DNA of 64,000 nucleotides, from NCBI GenBank assembly GCA_964618895.1, contig CAZUDO010000080.1, positions 62,001 to 126,000 of the forward strand. The letters are read 5' to 3'. The notes below the pieces were generated by a model. The model did not search any database. It saw nothing but the letters and a program-made list of their open reading frames with translations, and was not told the origin of the DNA. Origin of the DNA: CAZUDO01 sp964618895. GTDB lineage: Bacteria; Desulfobacterota; Binatia; DP-6. This document shows positions 58,933 to 64,000 of this stretch, one piece after another. Position numbers and translations under genes: made by a program. Position 1 is the stretch's first letter. Every line of letters begins with the position of its first letter.

Positions 58933-59022
58933 CGGTGGTCCTCTCTCGCCTGCCGCCAGACACCCGTCACGGGAGCCCGTGAAACCGCGGATTTATTAAC
59001 GATTCGCGGCCCTTCGGTCAAA

Positions 59023-59682
59023 CTACACGCCCGGCGCCGGGCCCTGCTCGGGCGGCTCGGACGCGTGGCCGCGACTGCGTACGACTTCGATGATGCCGGG
59101 CAGAATCGACAGGAAGACGACCACGGCGATGACCAGGTGGATGTGCTTGTCGATGTCGGGGATGGCGCTTCCCAGCGAGTAGCCGAGCAACGACATGCTC
59201 CACACCCACAGGAACCCGCCGATCACGTTGAAGCTGACGAAGCGCCGGTACTCCATCTCCCCCACGCCGGCGACCAGCGGCGCGAAGGTGCGGACGATCG
59301 GCATGAAACGCGCCAGGATGATCGTCTTGCCGCCGTGCTTCTCGTAGAAGCGGTGCGCACGCCGCAGGTGCTCGCGCTTGAACAGGAGCGAATCGGGGCG
59401 GCGGAAGATCTTGGGCCCGGTCCGGTACCCGATGTAGTAGCCGACCTGATCGCCGAGAATGGCCGCCGCGGTGACCGCCGTCAGCAGCAGCCAGAGGTCG
59501 AGGTGGCCAGCGGCGGCAAAGACCCCGGCCGTGACCAGCAGCGAGTCGCCGGGGAGAAAGAACCCGACCAGGAGTCCGGTCTCCGCGAACACGATCCCGA
59601 CCAGCATGAGCATCCCACCGGCACGGATGAGCCCTTCCACATCGTAGACCTGATGCAAGAGGCTCATGACCGTCTCGATCAT
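59023..59682 (-). CDS. DedA family membrane protein
   Basis: The 219-residue protein has four or five hydrophobic segments and the DedA marks: ETGLLVGFFLPGDSLL, GDQVGYYIGYRTG, and HGGKTIILARFMPIVRTFAPLVAG with its conserved Arg residues. DedA proteins are putative lipid scramblases; UPTA and PopT members recycle undecaprenyl phosphate, which would fit a strain with heavy glycan export, but the sequence does not say which lipid. GGAAG, 7 bases before ATG 59682, sets the start. Confidence 0.85.
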   Translation of the reverse strand: MIETVMSLLHQVYDVEGLIRAGGMLMLVGIVFAETGLLVGFFLPGDSLLVTAGVFAAAGHLDLWLLLTAVTAAAILGDQVGYYIGYRTGPKIFRRPDSLLFKREHLRRAHRFYEKHGGKTIILARFMPIVRTFAPLVAGVGEMEYRRFVSFNVIGGFLWVWSMSLLGYSLGSAIPDIDKHIHLVIAVVVFLSILPGIIEVVRSRGHASEPPEQGPAPGV

Positions 59683-59761
59683 CGTACGTCTTCCGGCCAC
59701 GGAGCCGATCGCGCACTATGCAGCGCGGCGGCGCGGCGGTCAAAAGGACGGCGGCGCGCCG

Positions 59762-60523
<762 letters not shown>

Positions 60524-60533
60524 CGTCCGGCTC

Positions 60534-62447
60534 CTAGGCGTAGCTCCGCTGGGCGGGGTGCACGAACTCGAAGCTGAGCGGCTCGGTGTGCAGGATCGGG
60601 GCCGTGCCCGCCCCGGCGAACTCCCATGCCGCGACGTACGAAAAGCGTGCGTCGTCGCGCTCGGCCTCTCCGTCCGGGGTCTGGTGCTCTTCGCGGAAGT
60701 GGCCGCCACACGACTCTTCACGGTGGAGCGCGTCCACGGTGACCATCTCGCCGAACTCGAGGAAGTCCGCCACCCGCAGCGCCCGCTCGAGGTCCTTGTT
60801 CACGTTGCTCGGGTCGCCGGGGACACGCACGTTCTGCCAGAACTCGGTCTGCAGGGCGCGCACACGCTGCAGCGCCTGGCCGACCCCAGCGGCGTTGCGG
60901 GCCATACCGACGTGGTCCCACATGAGCTTACCGAGCTCGCGGTGGAGGTCCGTCACCGTGCGGGCGCCGCAGGCGCCGAAGACGCGATCGATACGCGCCT
61001 GGCTGGCGGCCGCCGCCTCGCGGAAGGCCTCGTGGTCGACGGACACGGCGGCAAGGCGCGTAGAGGCGACGTAGTTGGCGAGGGTGTAGGGAATGATGAA
61101 GTAGCCGTCGGCGAGTCCCTGCATGAGGGCGCTCGCCCCGAGGCGGTTCGCACCGTGGTCGGAGAAGTTGGCTTCACCGAGGACGAACAGCCCGGGGATG
61201 GTGCTCATCAGGTCGTAGTCGACCCAGAGGCCGCCCATGGTGTAGTGCACGGCCGGGTAGATGCGCATCGGCACCTGATACGGATTCTCCGCGGTGATGT
61301 CCTGGTACATCGCGAACAGGTTGCCGTATCGCTCCCGGATCGTCTGCTCCCCCAGGCGCGCGACGGCCGCCCCGAAGTCGAGATACACGGCGAGCTTGCT
61401 GGCGCCGACGCCGCGCCCCTCGTCACAGACCGCCTTCGCCGCACGGGAGGCCACGTCGCGGGGCACGAGGTTGCCGAAGCTCGGATAGCGGCGCTCGAGG
61501 AAGTAGTCGCGCTCGTCCTCGGGGATACGGTCGGGGCGGCGCTGGTCGCCCGCCTGCTTGGGGACCCACACCCGGCCGTCGTTGCGCAGGCTCTCGCTCA
61601 TCAACGTGAGCTTGGCCTGATAGTCGCCGGTCACCGGGATGCACGTCGGGTGGATCTGGGTGAAGCAGGGGTTCCCGAACAACGCCCCGCGGCGCGCGCA
61701 GCGCCAGGCCGCGGTCACGTTCGAGTTGCCGGCGTTGGTGGAGAGATAGAACAGGTTCCCGTACCCGCCGGTGCACAGGAGCACCGCGTCGGCCACGTAG
61801 CGCTCGAGCTCGCCCGTCACCAGGTTGCGCGCCACGATGCCCCGGGCGCGGCCGTCGACGATCACCAGGTCGAGCATCTCGCGGCGTACGAGCAGCTTCA
61901 CCTGGCCGCGGTCGACCTGCCGCATGAGGGCCTGGTAGGCGCCCAGCAGGAGCTGCTGTCCGGTCTGCCCGCGGGCATAGAACGTGCGTGACACCTGCCC
62001 GCCGCCGAACGAGCGGTTGTCGAGCAGACCGCCGTACTCGCGCGCGAACGGCACGCCCTGGGCGACGCACTGGTCGATGATCCCGACGCTCACCTGCGCC
62101 AGCCGGTAGACGTTCGCCTCGCGGGCGCGGAAGTCGCCCCCCTTGATGGTGTCGTAGAACAGGCGCCACACCGAGTCGCCGTCGTTCTTGTAGTTCTTGG
62201 CGGCGTTGATCCCGCCCTGGGCGGCGATCGAGTGGGCCCGGCGTGGGCTGTCGAGAATGGTGAAGCAGAGCACGTTGTAGCCGAGCTCGCCGAGCGCGGC
62301 CGCCGCCGACGCCCCCGCCAACCCGGTGCCCACGACCAGCACGGTGTGCTTGCGGCGGTTGGCGGGGTTGACCAGCTTGAGCGCGAACTTGTGCCGGTCC
62401 CACTTGCTCTCGAGCGGCCCGCTCGGCGCCTTGCCGTCGAGCGTCAC
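60534..62447 (-). CDS. sdhA: Succinate dehydrogenase/fumarate reductase flavoprotein subunit
   Basis: The 637-residue protein has VLVVGTGLAGASAAAALGELG for FAD binding, RAHSIAAQGGINAAKNY with the flavin-linking His region, THPT-like QIHPTCIPVTGDY, and HGANRLGASALMQGLADG. It is longer than E. coli SdhA and fits the type with a single cytochrome b subunit. The GTG overlaps the sdhC stop (GTGA). Confidence 0.9.
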   Translation of the reverse strand: MTLDGKAPSGPLESKWDRHKFALKLVNPANRRKHTVLVVGTGLAGASAAAALGELGYNVLCFTILDSPRRAHSIAAQGGINAAKNYKNDGDSVWRLFYDTIKGGDFRAREANVYRLAQVSVGIIDQCVAQGVPFAREYGGLLDNRSFGGGQVSRTFYARGQTGQQLLLGAYQALMRQVDRGQVKLLVRREMLDLVIVDGRARGIVARNLVTGELERYVADAVLLCTGGYGNLFYLSTNAGNSNVTAAWRCARRGALFGNPCFTQIHPTCIPVTGDYQAKLTLMSESLRNDGRVWVPKQAGDQRRPDRIPEDERDYFLERRYPSFGNLVPRDVASRAAKAVCDEGRGVGASKLAVYLDFGAAVARLGEQTIRERYGNLFAMYQDITAENPYQVPMRIYPAVHYTMGGLWVDYDLMSTIPGLFVLGEANFSDHGANRLGASALMQGLADGYFIIPYTLANYVASTRLAAVSVDHEAFREAAAASQARIDRVFGACGARTVTDLHRELGKLMWDHVGMARNAAGVGQALQRVRALQTEFWQNVRVPGDPSNVNKDLERALRVADFLEFGEMVTVDALHREESCGGHFREEHQTPDGEAERDDARFSYVAAWEFAGAGTAPILHTEPLSFEFVHPAQRSYA

Positions 62448-63112
62448 CAGCGCCCCCCGCTCAGGAACAGGACCACCGGGATGAGCAGAAACCCCCCCGC
62501 CAGAATGACCGCCAGCAGGTGCCCGAACCGCCGCAGCGGGCGCCGGGACGCGACCCCGAGCGACTCGAACGCGCTACCGAATCCGTGCCAGAGATGGCCC
62601 CCGATCACGACCATGGCCAGCACGTACCACGCCACGTGCACTGGATCGCGGAACACCTCCACCACCAGCCGGTACAGGTCGCGCACGCCGGGGACCCCCA
62701 CCGCCTCGTAGTACGGCCCGAACTTGAAGGTGTAGAGGTGGAGCGGCACGAACACGAGCACCACCAGCCCGCTCGCGATCATGGTGGTGGACGCGAGGCT
62801 CTTCTGACTCGTGTGCCCGGCCTTGGCCGCGACCTGGTACCGGATCGGGCGCGCGGCACGATTGCGGCGCGTGACCAACAGCCCGTTCACGAGGTGCCCC
62901 ACGAAGAGCGCCAGCAGCCCCGCCTCCGCCACGTACACCAGCGGGTTGCTCACCAGCGCGTGACTGTACGCGTTGAAGGCCACGGGCCCCACAAAGACGA
63001 GCACGTTGCCCGCCAGGTGCAGCACCAGGAAGCCGAGCAACAGCACCCCCGTGACCGCCACGACGAGCTTCCGTCCGATGGACGTGCCCAGCGCCTGTGC
63101 AACCCGCGACAC
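62444..63112 (-). CDS. sdhC: Succinate dehydrogenase cytochrome b558 subunit
   Basis: The 222-residue protein has five hydrophobic segments with histidines placed to bind two b hemes: LLLGFLVLHLAGN, HLVNGLLVT, FVPLHLYTFKFG and VIGGHLWHGFGSAF. This is the B-type SdhC found in succinate:menaquinone reductases of several phyla. GTG 63112 follows GGGGGAG; the upstream frame contains no better start. It is the first gene of the sdhCAB operon. Confidence 0.85.
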   Translation of the reverse strand: MSRVAQALGTSIGRKLVVAVTGVLLLGFLVLHLAGNVLVFVGPVAFNAYSHALVSNPLVYVAEAGLLALFVGHLVNGLLVTRRNRAARPIRYQVAAKAGHTSQKSLASTTMIASGLVVLVFVPLHLYTFKFGPYYEAVGVPGVRDLYRLVVEVFRDPVHVAWYVLAMVVIGGHLWHGFGSAFESLGVASRRPLRRFGHLLAVILAGGFLLIPVVLFLSGGRW

Positions 63113-63223
63113 CCCGCTCCCCCTAACCCTCACCCCACCGGGTGGCAAATTCGAAACTCATCTCCGTCGCATAAGCGCCACGAATGCCGCTCCGTTCCCG
63201 ATCTGCCGTCCGGCGCGAGCGAA

Positions 63224-63250
63224 GCGAGGCGTGGCTCCGCCACGCCTCGC
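63224..63250. terminator. Strong hairpin between hppA and sdhC
   Basis: A perfect 12-base-pair stem (63224-63235 with 63239-63250) closes on a 3-base loop. There is no T-run on either side. It lies 68 bases after the pyrophosphatase stop, so it may end that transcript or separate it from sdhCAB. The rest of 63113-63317 holds no gene I can see. Confidence 0.4.
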
Positions 63251-63317
63251 GCTGGGTCCGGGGCCATCGGAGCAGCGCAGCGCGCAATGCGCGCGAGCAG
63301 CGCACGGGGCCCCGGAA

Positions 63318-64000
63318 TCAAATGAACAGCGGCGCCATCACCAGCGTGATCGTGCTGAGCAGCTTGATCAGCACGTGGAGACTCGGCCCGGCCGTGTCCT
63401 TGAAGGGGTCGCCGACCGTGTCCCCCACCACCGCTGCCTTGTGGGCCGCCGAACCCTTGCCGCCGTACTGCCCCATCTCGATGTATTTCTTGGCGTTGTC
63501 CCAGGCACCGCCGGAATTGTTGAACATCGTGGCCATCAGGATGCCGGACATCGTGCCCACCATGAGCAGCGCCGCCACCGCCTCGGCGCCCGAATGGAAG
63601 GTGACCCGGAAGAGGACGCCCGTCGCCACCGGCATGGTCACCGCCAGGAGACCCGGAATCACCATCTGCCGGAGCGCCTCCCGGGTCACGATGTCGACGC
63701 ACCGTCCGTAGTCGGGCCGCTCCGTGCCGGCGAGAATGCCCGGCTTCTCCTTGAACTGCGCGCGCACATCCTGGATCACAAAGGCTGCCGTCTTGCTCAC
63801 CGCCCGGATGGCGAAGGCCGAGAACAGGAAGACCAGCATGGCGCCGAGCAGCCCCCCCACCCAGATCTCCGGCTTGGCGATGTCGACGCTCGTGATCGGG
63901 AAGCCGTAGTTGCGTACCTCGTCCAGGTAGGCCGAGAACAGGAGGAACGCCGCCAGGGCCGCCGAGCCGATGGCGTAGCCTTTGGTGAGCGCCTTGGTGG
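63318..64000 (-). CDS. hppA: Membrane H+-pyrophosphatase, C-terminal part (cut by window end)
   Basis: About 227 residues of the C-terminal half are present, with hydrophobic helices and DKNAKKYIEM-like WDNAKKYIEM, followed by VVGDTVGDPFKDTAGPSLHVLIK, the conserved hydrolytic loop of membrane pyrophosphatases (the last 20 residues of it are the most diagnostic). TKALTKGYAIGSAAL carries Lys where potassium-dependent enzymes have Ala, which indicates the potassium-independent, proton-pumping group. It would use pyrophosphate from biosynthesis, including sugar-nucleotide formation, to pump protons. Confidence 0.9.
   Translation of the reverse strand, partial: TKALTKGYAIGSAALAAFLLFSAYLDEVRNYGFPITSVDIAKPEIWVGGLLGAMLVFLFSAFAIRAVSKTAAFVIQDVRAQFKEKPGILAGTERPDYGRCVDIVTREALRQMVIPGLLAVTMPVATGVLFRVTFHSGAEAVAALLMVGTMSGILMATMFNNSGGAWDNAKKYIEMGQYGGKGSAAHKAAVVGDTVGDPFKDTAGPSLHVLIKLLSTITLVMAPLFI

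Noticed and set aside
63224..63250. The 12-base-pair hairpin as a mobile-element end or repeat
   Set aside because: No second copy is visible in the window, and its position after hppA fits a transcript end better.

Overview
The window is high-GC DNA (about 70% by eye) with dense, overlapping bacterial genes, many GTG starts, and no tRNA, rRNA or CRISPR array that I could see. Core genes at the right end (pyrD, rimI, two fabH-like genes, a dedA-like gene, an sdhCAB set with a b558-type SdhC, and an H+-pyrophosphatase) together with LPS/exopolysaccharide-type genes suggest an uncultured Gram-negative-type bacterium, perhaps from the old Deltaproteobacteria or the Binatota. That placement is inference only.

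Positions 1-52,100 form one very long surface-glycan region. It holds about 13 family-2 glycosyltransferase domains, two family-4 glycosyltransferases, two PMT/GT39-like membrane glycosyltransferases, a YfhO-like protein, seven small-molecule methyltransferase domains, sugar-nucleotide enzymes (a nucleotidyltransferase fusion, a CDP-paratose/tyvelose-type epimerase, RmlC-, RmlD- and epimerase-type genes), a NodU-type carbamoyltransferase with SxtJ and a 50-residue partner, a sulfatase-like lipoprotein, an SGNH esterase and an ABC-2 exporter permease. Four genes spread along the first 30 kb (1006, 8886, 20498, 28107) encode one paralogous family of about 500-residue multipass proteins with an Asp-Asp pair after the first membrane helix, like GT-C glycosyltransferases. 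One of them sits directly before DprE1-like, GT2 and DprE2-like genes (8886-13736). This resembles the mycobacterial dprE1-dprE2-aftA neighbourhood and is the best candidate here for an undescribed system: polyprenyl-phosphate pentose synthesis and transfer in a non-mycobacterial lineage.

The layout is a series of short operons facing in both directions. 167-3410 (+): methyltransferase, GT-C-like, GT2. 3421-8758 (-): radical SAM, GT39-like, nucleotidyltransferase-GT2 fusion. 8886-13736 (+): the DprE-like cassette. 13846-20331 (-): epimerase, methyltransferase-GT2 fusion, FkbM, methyltransferase, YfhO, mostly overlapping. 20498-22009 (+): GT-C-like. 22039-24970 (-): methyltransferase and a GT2-CapK fusion. 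25090-30910 (+): GT39-like, sulfatase, GT-C-like, methyltransferase. 30957-33359 (-): ABC permease, the stub of its ATPase, and an SGNH protein. 33511-37957: a methyltransferase and three GT2 genes. 40229-43608: deoxysugar genes. 43758-52091: a lipase-like gene, then the carbamoyltransferase/SxtJ module and five glycosyltransferases.

A 2.3-kb island at 37,961-40,224 is bounded by two inverted copies of a ~90-nt structured repeat. It carries an AAA ATPase gene of visibly different composition and looks acquired. Several genes have a sigma70-type promoter whose -10 element ends only 6-14 nt before the start codon. Three of these share the same TTGTGC -35 box, which suggests leaderless transcripts.

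From 52,128 on the window changes to exported-protein and housekeeping genes: an M6 metalloprotease, a PKD lipoprotein, pyrD-rimI-fabH-fabH, a ferredoxin fused to membrane and Hsp20-like parts, a DedA protein, succinate dehydrogenase, and a pyrophosphatase cut by the window end.
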